Positions 54,030 to 63,311 of a DNA stretch of 64,000 nt are shown piece after piece; the first letter of the stretch is position 1; each line of letters opens with the position of its first letter. The notes under the pieces were generated by a model. That model made no database searches and was not told where the DNA came from. It was given only the letters and a program-made list of their open reading frames with translations. Both the position numbers and the translations under genes were made by a program. The DNA is from Paracoccaceae bacterium (GTDB lineage Bacteria; Pseudomonadota; Alphaproteobacteria; Rhodobacterales; Rhodobacteraceae): positions 1-64,000 of the forward strand of contig JAAEZA010000009.1 in NCBI GenBank assembly GCA_018223125.1, given 5' to 3'.

Positions 54030-54899
54030 TCAGGATTTTTCGGGGTCAAGCAGGGTGCTGACGTAATCATTCCCGCGCCCGCGTGTTTCCAGATCGGACA
54101 GCCGGTCTGCGATGACACCGGCCAGAGCGGTACGTTCCGGCGCCACAGAATTTACGAGGTCACGGGCATAGCGCAGGTCTTTGGCGGAATTGCGAATGGT
54201 GAATTTCGAACTGTCAAACCGCCCCTCCAGCGCCTCCGGAACCGTCTTTTCCAATGTGCCGGAACGTGCCGCCCCCGCCATCATGATTTCAAACAGGGCA
54301 TGGCTGTCGACGCCCGTTTTACGGGCACATTGAAAAGCATCCGCCAGCAGAACCGCCGTTCCTTGCGATACAAGGTTGTTGAGCAGTTTTGCAGCGTGGC
54401 CGCGACCGGCTTCGCCGAAGCGGCGCACCAGTTTGGAATAACTGCCCACAAAGGTTTCAATCGCGCTGAAATGCTGTTCTGCGCAACCAACAAGGGAACT
54501 GAGGCTCCCTTCCTGCGCCTGTTCCGGCCCGCCCGTAACAGGCGCATCCGCAAAAATTGCGCCCCTTGCCTGCAGGCGTTCGGCCATGGCTTCGCTGACC
54601 TCCGGTCGGGACGTAGAGGTATCAATCCAGATTTGTCCGTGGCGGAATTGCGTTAGCACCTGTCCGGCAAAAGCCTCTACCGCTTCGGCGTTGGGCAGGC
54701 AGGTGAATACAACATCACAGGATTGCACCAGCGTGGCAGGGTCGGGGGCTTCACTGGCGCCTTGTGCGATGAGCCGCTCCACCGGTGCACGGTTCTTGTG
54801 GGCCAGCAGGCTGACGGAATACCCGTCGGCAAGCAGGCATGAGGCCATGCCTGATCCCATCAGGCCGACCCCGACAAAACCGATACGCTGACTGCTCAC
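54030..54899 (-). CDS. 3-hydroxyisobutyrate-dehydrogenase-family enzyme
   Basis: A 289-residue NAD(P)-dependent beta-hydroxyacid dehydrogenase. It begins RIGFVGVGLMGSGMASCLLADGY, has the substrate motif DAPVTGGPEQAQEGSLSSLVG and the catalytic lysine block GRGHAAKLLNNLVSQGTAVLLADAF. LtnD and related enzymes that oxidise C4 acids are in this family. It overlaps the PdxA-like gene by four bases. It likely acts on a breakdown intermediate; exact substrate cannot be read. Confidence 0.88.
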   Translation of the reverse strand: MSSQRIGFVGVGLMGSGMASCLLADGYSVSLLAHKNRAPVERLIAQGASEAPDPATLVQSCDVVFTCLPNAEAVEAFAGQVLTQFRHGQIWIDTSTSRPEVSEAMAERLQARGAIFADAPVTGGPEQAQEGSLSSLVGCAEQHFSAIETFVGSYSKLVRRFGEAGRGHAAKLLNNLVSQGTAVLLADAFQCARKTGVDSHALFEIMMAGAARSGTLEKTVPEALEGRFDSSKFTIRNSAKDLRYARDLVNSVAPERTALAGVIADRLSDLETRGRGNDYVSTLLDPEKS

Positions 54900-55909
54900 G
54901 CGGCAGCTCCGGCCTCTGCCCTGGCGGTTTTGGCCATACGCACCAGCAGATCAAACGCCTGCCGCGTTGCGCCGACATTGGCTATGCCCTTGCCTGCAAT
55001 GTCGAAAGCGGTGCCATGGGCGGGTGTGGCCACGGGGATTGGCAACCCACCGGCAACGGTAACGCCCCGTTCAAACCCCATCAGTTTGATCGCGATCTGT
55101 CCCTGATCGTGGTACATGGTCACCACCGCATCCACTTCGCCCCGTTTCGCCTTCAGGAAAACCGTGTCCGAAGGCCACGGCCCTGTCACGTTCATCTGCC
55201 GGTCCTGAAACGCGCGGACCACGGGTTCGATCACGTCGATTTCCTCGCGTCCGAACTTGCCATTGTCACCTGCGTGCGGGTTCAGCGCAGCTACCGCCAC
55301 ATGGGGGCGCGTCCTGCCGGAGCGCGCCAGCGTAGCATGGGCAAGCTTGATGGCTTTTTCGATGGCTGGCCCGTCAATATTGGCCGCCACGTCCTTCAGG
55401 CCGATATGGCTGGTCACGCGCGTGGTCATCAGATCGTCAAGCACGTTGATTTCGGAATGATAACCGGTAAAGCCCAGATACCGCGCCATATAGCGGTGTT
55501 CATCCTCGGCGTTCAGGCCCGCGGATGTCATGGCGGCCTTGTTGAAAGGGGCAAACATCACCCCGTCCACCAGTCCTGCCTGCGCCAGATCCAGCGCCTT
55601 GTCGAGACACCGCAAAGAGGTCGTCCCCCCTGCCACCGTCACTTCGGCGATCCTGATGTCATCGGGCGCGATTGTGTCCATGTCCAGATGGGCAAGTCCG
55701 CTGAACGCTGGCACGCCGGATTCTTCAATGGTGTTCAGTTCCACCGGCAATCCGGCCTGCGCCGCGCCCTGCTGCCACAGATGTGCATCCCCCACCAACA
55801 GGATATCTGCCGCCGTACAGACACCGTCTTCGGACAAGAGTTTGGCGACGAGTTCGGGGCCGATGCCAGACGGATCACCGGGTACGATTGCAATTTTGGG
55901 CCGCGTCAT
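54896..55909 (-). CDS. PdxA-like 4-phosphate dehydrogenase
   Basis: A 337-residue enzyme of the PdxA family. It opens KIAIVPGDPSGIGPELVAKL, and has metal-site histidines in VDGVMFAPFNKAAM, VAALNPHAGDNGKFGREE and VVTMYHDQGQIAIKLMGFERGVTVAGGLPIPVATPAHGTAFDIAG. In catabolic operons the PdxA2 branch acts on 4-phospho-D-threonate or 4-phospho-D-erythronate made by a DUF1537 kinase. No such kinase lies in the window, which is odd. Starts and stops overlap on both sides. Confidence 0.88.
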   Translation of the reverse strand: MTRPKIAIVPGDPSGIGPELVAKLLSEDGVCTAADILLVGDAHLWQQGAAQAGLPVELNTIEESGVPAFSGLAHLDMDTIAPDDIRIAEVTVAGGTTSLRCLDKALDLAQAGLVDGVMFAPFNKAAMTSAGLNAEDEHRYMARYLGFTGYHSEINVLDDLMTTRVTSHIGLKDVAANIDGPAIEKAIKLAHATLARSGRTRPHVAVAALNPHAGDNGKFGREEIDVIEPVVRAFQDRQMNVTGPWPSDTVFLKAKRGEVDAVVTMYHDQGQIAIKLMGFERGVTVAGGLPIPVATPAHGTAFDIAGKGIANVGATRQAFDLLVRMAKTARAEAGAAA

Positions 55910-56631
55910 TCGGGCTTCCCTTCTGTATTGATCTGTGCATCCGCCTCTGCCTTGGCGTTGGCGATGTTGGTTTCTGCGGTGCGAAGGTGCTGTTTGAGTG
56001 CGGTGCGGGCCGCTGCTGCGTCACGGGCTTTCAGGGCGGCAACGATTTCCAGATGCTCCCGAAGGGTGATTTCCTGACTGGCGGTACGCTGGGAAGACAG
56101 GAAACGGACCCGCCAGAGCCGCGCGTTATAGACGGCATGGGTTTCATAAAGCGCATGATTGCCCGAAGCGGCGACAATCGCCGTGTGAAATGCCATGTCG
56201 CGCCGGAAGGCTTCAAGCGGTTCATCCCCGTCGCGCAAATCGGTGATCGAGGTGTTCAGCTTTTCGATTTCTGCCAGTTCACTGTCGCTGGCGGTTTCAC
56301 AGGCCAGTTCCCCTGCGAGCGCCTCTAGTGCGCCCTGTACGCGCAGCCAGTCGTTGATTTCTTCAAGCGAAGGATCCGCGACAAAGGGGCGGCGGGTCGG
56401 ACCGTAAGAGATCAGACCCTCGCTTTCCAGAATGCGCAGCGCCTCTTTAAGCGGGGTGCGTGATATACCGAAGGCTTCGGCCAGATCACGTTCGCGCACC
56501 GGCATTCCCGGGGCGAGTTTCCCGAGCAGAATAAATTCCCGCAGATTGTCCGCAGCATCCGATGCCAGTGATTTGCGGGGCTTCAACTCGGCAAAATTCC
56601 GCAGCTCGTAGGTCCAGCCCGTGTCATTCAT
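55906..56631 (-). CDS. GntR-family regulator (FCD type) in the catabolic operon
   Basis: A 241-residue regulator. The winged helix (about 20-80) reads LLGKLAPGMPVRERDLAEAFGISRTPLKEALRILESEGLI, and the FCD domain (about 90-220) contains FRRDMAFHTAIVAASGNHALYE with the metal-binding histidines. It lies inside the nine-gene operon, so it probably represses its own transcript from the palindrome found upstream of tctC at 61734. It is four bases overlapped by pdxA-like and one base from the DHDPS-family gene. Confidence 0.92.
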   Translation of the reverse strand: MNDTGWTYELRNFAELKPRKSLASDAADNLREFILLGKLAPGMPVRERDLAEAFGISRTPLKEALRILESEGLISYGPTRRPFVADPSLEEINDWLRVQGALEALAGELACETASDSELAEIEKLNTSITDLRDGDEPLEAFRRDMAFHTAIVAASGNHALYETHAVYNARLWRVRFLSSQRTASQEITLREHLEIVAALKARDAAAARTALKQHLRTAETNIANAKAEADAQINTEGKPE

Positions 56632-56632
56632 G

Positions 56633-57544
56633 TCATTTCCCCCATTTCAGTACCATAGGATCAAGCGGCCGCAGAAGATCAATCATCCGGCTGCGGATCG
56701 CAGGGTGCAGGGGCGGGATCGGATGGCGGCAGAATTCGGAAGCAATCACGCCGCCTTCAACCATCGCAGCCTTGCACGATTGCCAGCCACACTGACGGTT
56801 CTCGTGGTTGATGGCCATAGCAACGCGGCCATAAGACTCTGTTGCGCCAGCAACGTCACCGGCATGATGTTTGACAATCACCGGCTTGATCTGGTCCACA
56901 ATCATGCCACTGGTCATCGACCCTGTTGCGCCGGCATCCAGATCCGCCAGCAGGGTGATGGCCTCTTCCCCGTCAAACGGGCCTTCAATCGCATCCCCGC
57001 CCTCATCAATCAGGTCGCGGATTTTATTGGCCGCGCGCGGGCATTCGATTTTGAACAGGCGGACTTCTTCAATTTCGCGCGCCATGCGCACCAGCAGGGG
57101 CACGGGCAGATCGACCCCTGACAGGGGCGCATCCTGCACCATGATGGGGATGCCCGCCTTTCCGACTGCCGCGAACTGCTCGAAACTCTGCTGCGGTGTC
57201 CCCTTCAACAATGCGCCGTGATAGGGCGGCATCATCATCACGATATCCGCCCCCAGATCCTTTGCGAACTGTGCCCGTTCCACTGCGATCTGTGTGGCAT
57301 AATGGCTTATGGTGACGATCACCGGCACGCGCCCGCCCACATGTTCAACACTTAGCCGCGTCAGAACCGCACGTTCCTCATCCGAAAGCAGGAACTGTTC
57401 GGAAAAATTAGCGAGAATGCAAATCCCGTCTGCGCCCTGATCAATCAGGCAGTCCAGAACACGCTTCATCCCTACAAGATCAAGGGAGCCGTCGTCGTGA
57501 AAAGGGGTTGGCGCAACGGGCCATATTCCTGTGTAATGGGTCAT
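56633..57544 (-). CDS. DHDPS-family dehydratase/aldolase
   Basis: A 303-residue TIM-barrel protein of the dihydrodipicolinate synthase superfamily. It starts [19 protein letters not shown], carries [35 protein letters not shown] and the Schiff-base lysine in [11 protein letters not shown]. With a sugar-acid dehydratase and a ketoglutarate-semialdehyde dehydrogenase in the same operon, it is best explained as a 2-keto-3-deoxypentonate dehydratase giving ketoglutarate semialdehyde, not as a lysine-pathway enzyme. An aldolase role remains possible. It overlaps the enolase-family gene by four bases. Confidence 0.85.
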   Translation of the reverse strand: MTHYTGIWPVAPTPFHDDGSLDLVGMKRVLDCLIDQGADGICILANFSEQFLLSDEERAVLTRLSVEHVGGRVPVIVTISHYATQIAVERAQFAKDLGADIVMMMPPYHGALLKGTPQQSFEQFAAVGKAGIPIMVQDAPLSGVDLPVPLLVRMAREIEEVRLFKIECPRAANKIRDLIDEGGDAIEGPFDGEEAITLLADLDAGATGSMTSGMIVDQIKPVIVKHHAGDVAGATESYGRVAMAINHENRQCGWQSCKAAMVEGGVIASEFCRHPIPPLHPAIRSRMIDLLRPLDPMVLKWGK

Positions 57545-58716
57545 TCTGTAATCTCGAAATTTTTCAAATGCTTGTCGGAGATGCTGATCCCGAGTCCCGG
57601 TGTATCGTCATCCAGTTGAAGATACCCGTCCACCGCTTCGGCATCGCCTTCAAAGATATAATAGAACAATTCATTGCCCACCTCGACATCGAAAACAGGG
57701 AAGTATTCGCTGATCGGGCAGTTCGTATTGGCCATTGTCAGATGATAGTTGTGCATCTGCCCTGCGTGCGGGATCACCGGAATTTGCGCAGCCTCGGCAA
57801 TTGCGTTGATCTTCTGGGCCGCCGTGATCCCGCCGACACGGTTGGTATCATATTGCAGGACGCTGACAGCCTTGCGGTTGATCAGTTCGGCACAGCCGAT
57901 CACGCTGAACTCGTGCTCGCCGCCGGAAATCGGGACACTGCCCATCGCGTTCAATACGGCGTAGCCCGCAACATCATCTGCAATCACCGGCTCTTCCAGC
58001 CAGCGGGGTTCGTATTTCTCCAGCTTGGGCAGCATCCGCTTGGCGTAATCAAGGTTCCAGCCCATGTAGCATTCCAGCATAAGATCAACGTCATAGCCCA
58101 GAACCTCGCGCAGGGCCTCAACCCGTTTGAGATTTTCGCGCATGCCTTGCATACCGTCCTTCGGGCCAAAGCCGAAACGGCTCTTGAAGCCCTGATAGCC
58201 GTGGCTTGCGGCTTCTTCGGCTTCCCGCTGCATGGCGTCGATACTGTCTGCATAAAGTTTGGAATAATAGACGGGGATCTTTTCCTTGGTGCGTCCGCCA
58301 AGCAGTTTGAACACGGGTTTGCCCACCAGTTTGCCCATCAGATCCCAGATCGCGATATCAATCGCGCTGATCGCTGTCATGCCGATCCCCTTGCGGCCCC
58401 AGGCATGGGTGCGCCGGTACATCTTTTCCCAGATATAGGCGTAGTCGAAAGGGTCTTCCCCGATCACAAGGGGGGCATACCAGTCGTCAATTGCTTTCTT
58501 GACCACACTCGGGGCGAGGGCGGCATTCCCGATGCCGATTGTGCCGTCTTCGGTTTCCACCTCTACGGTCAGCCACTGGTGAAAGCGGAAGGATGCCATC
58601 GCATCCCCTTTCATCCACAGGGCATCAGAAGCATTGGTGCAGAAATTCCCGTGTGGCGGCACAGTCGGGCCTTTCCAGTTCCAAACGCGGGTACGAACAG
58701 ATTTGATTTTGGTCAT
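57541..58716 (-). CDS. Enolase-superfamily acid-sugar dehydratase, RhmD type
   Basis: A 391-residue mandelate racemase/muconate lactonizing family enzyme. Metal ligands appear in [21 protein letters not shown] and SGGEHEF; the C-terminal segment [26 protein letters not shown] followed by [15 protein letters not shown] is characteristic of the L-rhamnonate dehydratase subgroup, in which L-lyxonate dehydratases also fall. It would convert an aldonate to a 2-keto-3-deoxy acid. It lies directly after tctA in the operon. Confidence 0.88.
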   Translation of the reverse strand: MTKIKSVRTRVWNWKGPTVPPHGNFCTNASDALWMKGDAMASFRFHQWLTVEVETEDGTIGIGNAALAPSVVKKAIDDWYAPLVIGEDPFDYAYIWEKMYRRTHAWGRKGIGMTAISAIDIAIWDLMGKLVGKPVFKLLGGRTKEKIPVYYSKLYADSIDAMQREAEEAASHGYQGFKSRFGFGPKDGMQGMRENLKRVEALREVLGYDVDLMLECYMGWNLDYAKRMLPKLEKYEPRWLEEPVIADDVAGYAVLNAMGSVPISGGEHEFSVIGCAELINRKAVSVLQYDTNRVGGITAAQKINAIAEAAQIPVIPHAGQMHNYHLTMANTNCPISEYFPVFDVEVGNELFYYIFEGDAEAVDGYLQLDDDTPGLGISISDKHLKNFEITE

Positions 58717-58719
58717 GGA

Positions 58720-60225
58720 TTACTCCCCAGTAGAAACCAGTGGGTCACGTTGCCGGAACAGACGGATAAACATCGGTCCGAACAGCGCGAGAAAGGTGAG
58801 AATGAAAAACAGTAGGCTTAACGGGCGGGTGAACATCAGCCACCATTGGTCGTCGAGCATGATCAGGGATTGACCAAGCCGCTTTTCCAGCATTCCGCCA
58901 AGGATCAGTCCGATGGCCAGAGGCACAACCGAATAGCCGAAACGGCGCATGAAATATCCGACAACGCCGGAGGCCAGTGCGATGTAGACGTCCAGCATCG
59001 ACTGCTGCAACGCATAGGCCCCCACGATCGAAAAGCAAAAGACGACAGGCCACAGGATCTGCACGGGAACGAAGGTGACGCGGGCAAACAGTTTTGCGCC
59101 GAACAGTCCCACAAAAACGAAAGTGATATTCACCAGCAGCATGGCCCAGAAGATTGCATAGGCAAATTCCGCCTGTTCGGTAAACATGGTCGGCCCCGGT
59201 TGCAAACCGTGCACCATCAGACCGGCCAGAATAACCGCTGCCGTCGGGCTGCCCGGAATGCCGAGCGCAAGTGTCGGAACCATCGCCCCGCCCGTGGCAG
59301 AGTTGTTGGCAGCTTCGGAGCCTGCGATGCCCTCAATAGAGCCCTTGCCGAATTCTTCGGGGGTCTTTGACCAGCGCCGTGCCTCGTTATAGCCGATCAT
59401 CGACGCCACGGTGGCCCCTTCGGCGGGCAGGATACCGATGAAAGTGCCGATACCCGAACTGCGCAGGATTGTTTTCCAGACACGGGAATAATCCTCGCGG
59501 CTTGGCAGTTTGATGGCTTTCATCTGGATCAGCTTGCGATCGCGGTTGCGTTGCTCGGCCTGCACCAGAAGCTCTGAAATCCCGAAGATACCGATCATGA
59601 CAGGGACAAACCCGATACCTTCGGACAGTTCGTTAAAGCCAAAGGTGAACCGATCCACCGTGGTCAGCAGATCCTTGCCCACAGTCGCAAGCAGGATGCC
59701 CAAAGATCCGGCGATAATGTTTCGCAACGGCGTACCGTCGCCAATAGAGGCCAGCATGGAAATCCCGAAAACGGTCAGGGCAAAATACTCGGGCGGCGCG
59801 AAATTATAGGCCATACGTGCCATCATCGGGGCGGCAAGCATCAGACAGACGACCGAGATAATACCACCGATTGTCGAAGACACTGTCGCCATGCCAAGCG
59901 CGCGGCCTGCTTCGCCGCGTTGCGCCATCGGGAACCCGTCCAGACAGGTGGTGGCGCTGGCAGATGTGCCCGGTGTGTTGATCAGGATGGCGGTGATCGC
60001 GCCTGCAAAGGTCGCCGCACAATAAATCGTGGTCAGGATCGCAATGGCCGGAACCGGATCCATTGTGATCGTAAAGGGCAACAGCAAAGCTGCGCCGGTG
60101 GTTGCGTTCAATCCGGGCAATGCGCCGATGATGACGCCCCCCAACGTGGCCGCAAACAACAGGACCAGCAGTTGCGGGTCCAGAAGAACATATAGCCCTG
60201 CGAAGAAAGGTTCCATCAGGCTCAC
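58720..60225 (-). CDS. TTT transporter large membrane protein TctA (second system)
   Basis: A 501-residue TctA. Blocks GALPGLNATTGAALLLPFTITMDPVPAIAILTTIYCAATFAGAITAI, INTPGTSASATTCLDGFPMAQRGEAGRALGMA and SEAANNSATGGAMVPTLALGIPGSPTAAVILAGL are present. It differs from the first TctA in the window, so the two systems are not a recent duplication. It overlaps tctB by four bases. Judging by the operon, it imports an aldonate. Confidence 0.94.
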   Translation of the reverse strand: MSLMEPFFAGLYVLLDPQLLVLLFAATLGGVIIGALPGLNATTGAALLLPFTITMDPVPAIAILTTIYCAATFAGAITAILINTPGTSASATTCLDGFPMAQRGEAGRALGMATVSSTIGGIISVVCLMLAAPMMARMAYNFAPPEYFALTVFGISMLASIGDGTPLRNIIAGSLGILLATVGKDLLTTVDRFTFGFNELSEGIGFVPVMIGIFGISELLVQAEQRNRDRKLIQMKAIKLPSREDYSRVWKTILRSSGIGTFIGILPAEGATVASMIGYNEARRWSKTPEEFGKGSIEGIAGSEAANNSATGGAMVPTLALGIPGSPTAAVILAGLMVHGLQPGPTMFTEQAEFAYAIFWAMLLVNITFVFVGLFGAKLFARVTFVPVQILWPVVFCFSIVGAYALQQSMLDVYIALASGVVGYFMRRFGYSVVPLAIGLILGGMLEKRLGQSLIMLDDQWWLMFTRPLSLLFFILTFLALFGPMFIRLFRQRDPLVSTGE

Positions 60226-60665
60226 CCGTACCAGAGATTGGTTAACAGACCGCGCGGGAAGCGGATCTTGAAGACCAGATCAAACAGAAGAAAAATAAGC
60301 GCCGGACTGACGACAGCCACCAGTCCGATGCCCCAGATGCGGCGCTCGCCCCAGGACCACGCAAGACCGGCAGCAAAAACGCCAAGGCCAAGGAACAGGT
60401 CAACCTGCGCCACCAGCGCAAAGACTACGAACAGCCCGATGCTGGCCCAGACGTTCATTTTAACGGGATCATGTTCGACCGGTTTGTCGAAAATCATCAC
60501 CAGTACCGACAGGGCCGCAATCAGCAGCAACACCATCTGTGGAAAATCCGCAGGCTGCATGCCGCGCACGAAAATAGGGGGGACGCGGTCGAATTGGGTC
60601 GTAAGCCAGTATGCCACGATACAAAACGCAATTGTGCCGCAAGGAACCGCATAACGGGTCATCAA
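60222..60665 (-). CDS. TTT transporter small membrane protein TctB (second system)
   Basis: A 147-residue protein with four hydrophobic helices (about 5-22, 35-58, 72-100, 115-135) and a central MNVWASIGLFVVFALVAQVDLFLGLGVFAAG stretch. Size, layout and the slot between tctC and tctA identify it as TctB. Confidence 0.82.
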   Translation of the reverse strand: MMTRYAVPCGTIAFCIVAYWLTTQFDRVPPIFVRGMQPADFPQMVLLLIAALSVLVMIFDKPVEHDPVKMNVWASIGLFVVFALVAQVDLFLGLGVFAAGLAWSWGERRIWGIGLVAVVSPALIFLLFDLVFKIRFPRGLLTNLWYG

Positions 60666-60690
60666 TGGACTCCAGATCTTGGGGGAATAT

Positions 60691-60718
60691 CCGGTCCGCC
60701 TTTTGCTGTGCGGACCGG
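60691..60718 (-). terminator. Intercistronic hairpin after the second tctC
   Basis: CCGGTCCGC pairs perfectly with GCGGACCGG in the 67-base gap between tctC and tctB. The first TTT operon has a similar hairpin in the same place. Confidence 0.65.
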
Positions 60719-60732
60719 TTTGTTCCGAAAGG

Positions 60733-61677
60733 TTACTCTATGAAGCCAAGCTCTTTGAGCGCGGAATTCATGTCCGCCTGCATGGAGGTCAGCTGATTGC
60801 CCCAAACATCCGCGCCTGCGACAGAGGTTGAATCCAGTCCCACAGATGTCAGGAAGCCCTGATACACAGTGTGGTTCATCGCCTTGACCAGCGCCTCTTC
60901 GATCTTTGCCGCCACGTCGTCAGGCGTGTCTGCATGCACAACGAAACCGCGAACGGTTGAATAATTTGCATCAATTCCCAGTTCCTGCGCAGTGGACACA
61001 TCCGGCAGGCCGTTCATCCGCTCGGGGGCCAGAACCACCATCGGGCAGATATCACCGGCCGAGATTTGTGAGCCGGCTTCGGCCAGATTGAGAACAGCGA
61101 CATCGACAGCACCGGCAACCAACTGCGTGGCCAGTTCACCGCCACCTTCAAACGGGACGATTTTCGGGGTTGCCAGTTCGCCGCGGCGGGCAAACATGAA
61201 GGCGGACACATCGTCAATGCCGCCCAGATGGGTCGTGCCATAGGTCAGCGGCGTGTCTTTCTGTGCGTCGACAAATGCCTGCGCCGAGTCGTAAACGCCG
61301 CAGCGTGTCATCAGGATTTGCGGATCGTCGGTGCCCCGCGCGATCGGGCGCACATCATCCAGCGTCATATCGGTTTTGCCCAAAGCAACCGTAGCCGAAT
61401 GGCCGATTGTGAAGGTCAGGATGCTGTGCCCGTCCGGTTCTTGCGTCAGGTAGTAATCCATAGCAGAAGCCCCGCCGCCGCCGCTCTTGTTCACAACAAC
61501 CATATCAGTGCCGAGTTCACGGCGGGCGCGGATCATCATCATCCGTGTGGTTACGTCTGTTCCGCCACCGTTACCGGCGTGGGTGATTACTTCAATCGTC
61601 TTAGTTGGAAATTCATCTGCGGTAACTTCACCGCCAACAACAGCGGCGACCGCCGCCATAACAAGCAATTTCTTCAT
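60733..61677 (-). CDS. TTT transporter binding protein TctC (second system)
   Basis: A 314-residue binding protein started at the ATG at 61677 (MKKLLVMAAVAAVVGGEVTA), after GGGAGGACACC. The signal peptide ends near residue 20. The mature part has the TctC pattern (IEVITHAGNGGGTDVTTRMMM; KSGGGGASAMDYYL; PMVVLAPERMNGLPDVSTAQEL). It is the first gene of the nine-gene acid-catabolism operon and would be made in excess over the membrane parts. Confidence 0.92.
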   Translation of the reverse strand: MKKLLVMAAVAAVVGGEVTADEFPTKTIEVITHAGNGGGTDVTTRMMMIRARRELGTDMVVVNKSGGGGASAMDYYLTQEPDGHSILTFTIGHSATVALGKTDMTLDDVRPIARGTDDPQILMTRCGVYDSAQAFVDAQKDTPLTYGTTHLGGIDDVSAFMFARRGELATPKIVPFEGGGELATQLVAGAVDVAVLNLAEAGSQISAGDICPMVVLAPERMNGLPDVSTAQELGIDANYSTVRGFVVHADTPDDVAAKIEEALVKAMNHTVYQGFLTSVGLDSTSVAGADVWGNQLTSMQADMNSALKELGFIE

Positions 61678-61733
61678 GGTGTCCTCCCTTGAATCAAGCG
61701 CAACTTGCGCCCGGTCAATGGGGTAGCATGGCA

Positions 61734-61763
61734 TTTGGAATTTTGGAATACCAAAATTTCAAA
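61734..61763. promoter_or_regulatory. Operator palindrome upstream of tctC
   Basis: TTTGGAATTTTGG pairs with CCAAAATTTCAAA across AATA with 12 of 13 positions matching. It lies 57-86 bases before the tctC start. It is the likely target of the GntR/FCD regulator encoded in the operon. Confidence 0.7.
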
Positions 61764-61931
61764 ATATGCGGAAAAGTGGGATAGAGCACAGATCATTGAA
61801 ATTGCGTGAATAATTCTAAAACAACGGGGCCACCGATGTATCGCATAACTTTAATTATGTTAATTTAATAGAAACTCAGGTCGCCACGCACCCCGGAATC
61901 CTGTGCCGCAGCAATGGCGTGGCTTGCCGGA

Positions 61932-63311
61932 TCAGATTTCCCTGACGGGAAGTAGATCAATTTCGATCCAGAAGGTTGTTCCTTCACCTTCTACCGAATG
62001 GAAACCGATGGTGCCGCCCAGCAGCTCTATCAATCTCTGTGAGATATTCAGCCCGAGTCCGCTGCCTTTGATCGCGCTGACTGTTCCCGGATTGACCTGA
62101 TAAAAAGACGAGAAGATTGCTTTTTGCTGTTCCTGCGGAATGCCCATACCGTGATCGACAACCTCGATCCGCGCCTTTTGGCCCCGTTTCTTCAACCTGA
62201 TTTCGACGGTTTGTCCTGACGATGAAAACTTGGTTGCGTTAGAGATCAGGTTCACCAGAACCTGAACAACCCGGGATTCGTCTGTCCGTGCGATCAACTC
62301 CGCATCCTGCGAGGCTATGGCATAGGTCACTCCGAACCGCTCTGCATAGGGTTGGCAACTTTCAACGGCGCTGGCCACGATTTCATTCAGGTCTGCCCGC
62401 TCGGGGTTTATGGTGACTTTACCTTCCTCTAACGCCTGTGCATCCAATACGTCATTGATCAGCGCCAGAAGGCGATCCCCGTTGCGGGATGCGACATCAA
62501 CCAGTTTCAGCGCCATTTCATCCTGTGTTTCGCCGGAGAGATGCCGCTTTAGCAGCGAAAGCCCGCCAAGGATAGACGTTAAAGGTGTGCGCAGTTCGTG
62601 GCTGACCACCGTCATGAAGTTCATTTTCATTTGTGCTGCGGATGATGCCTCTTTTGCCAGTTGGCGCATTGCTGTTTCGGCATTCCTTGCCCGTCTGAGA
62701 TCAAACAAAAGCAGGATCGTGAAGGTAAATATCAGGCTGAAAATCATAACGCCCAGAAAACGCAGGGCGTTTGACAGGGACAGCAGGCTTGCACTGGCTT
62801 CGACCGTCGAATCCGTCTTGGCATGGGCCACATTTAGGAGGAAGTTTCGTATTTGCAGATCATACCCGTCGAGTTGCGCAAGGATTTCTTGCACAAGTGT
62901 GGCACGCCTCTCGTCCGATAAAGATGCAGCGGACAGTTCGACTATGGCCGGTTCGATTGTCACAAAGGTTTCTTTAAGGTCTGTGACAGCTTCGTCGCTT
63001 ACCCCAAGGGTTTTCAAAGTGCGGGGCAGCTTGCCGGTTTTAATAATGTTGATCCGGCTCCATGCGATATCAAACCGCAAGCTAATGGCCTCGCCGGTTT
63101 TATAGCCGAGCGCGAATTCTCCCAAATCATTCTGCAAACGCAGCAGTTCAAATTGCAATTGTGAAGCAACCCACAACGGATCGCTTTGTCCGGAAGGTTG
63201 AATACTGCGCACCTTGCCGTTCAGCTCATGGACAGTCGACATTCCGAAGATTGCCGCAGCCAGAAACAGTGTCAGAAGCACACCACGGATTAATTTACCG
63301 AAAGAGATCAC
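61932..63311 (-). CDS. Membrane sensor histidine kinase
   Basis: A 459-residue hybrid-free kinase. Membrane helices at about 8-26 and 185-210 bracket a mostly helical periplasmic sensor of about 160 residues. Then come the dimerisation box VVSHELRTPLTSILGG with the phosphorylated histidine, the N box NLISNATKFSSSG, VVDHGMGIPQEQQ and GSGLGLNISQRLIELLGG. No response regulator is in the window, though one may lie beyond its end. Its gene overlaps the upstream small exported protein by four bases, so the two are likely a sensory pair. Confidence 0.93.
   Translation of the reverse strand: MISFGKLIRGVLLTLFLAAAIFGMSTVHELNGKVRSIQPSGQSDPLWVASQLQFELLRLQNDLGEFALGYKTGEAISLRFDIAWSRINIIKTGKLPRTLKTLGVSDEAVTDLKETFVTIEPAIVELSAASLSDERRATLVQEILAQLDGYDLQIRNFLLNVAHAKTDSTVEASASLLSLSNALRFLGVMIFSLIFTFTILLLFDLRRARNAETAMRQLAKEASSAAQMKMNFMTVVSHELRTPLTSILGGLSLLKRHLSGETQDEMALKLVDVASRNGDRLLALINDVLDAQALEEGKVTINPERADLNEIVASAVESCQPYAERFGVTYAIASQDAELIARTDESRVVQVLVNLISNATKFSSSGQTVEIRLKKRGQKARIEVVDHGMGIPQEQQKAIFSSFYQVNPGTVSAIKGSGLGLNISQRLIELLGGTIGFHSVEGEGTTFWIEIDLLPVREI

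Noticed and set aside
56633-57544. Lysine-pathway dihydrodipicolinate synthase
   Set aside because: The superfamily is right, but the gene lies in an acid-sugar operon with overlapping neighbours, so a keto-deoxy acid enzyme is more likely.
36760-61868. Two sites with TTAA at positions 1, 10 and 15 (36760-36777 and 61851-61868)
   Set aside because: The matching spacing is striking but both are in AT-rich gaps, neither fits the TTAA-N7-TTAA rule, and the sequences between are unlike.
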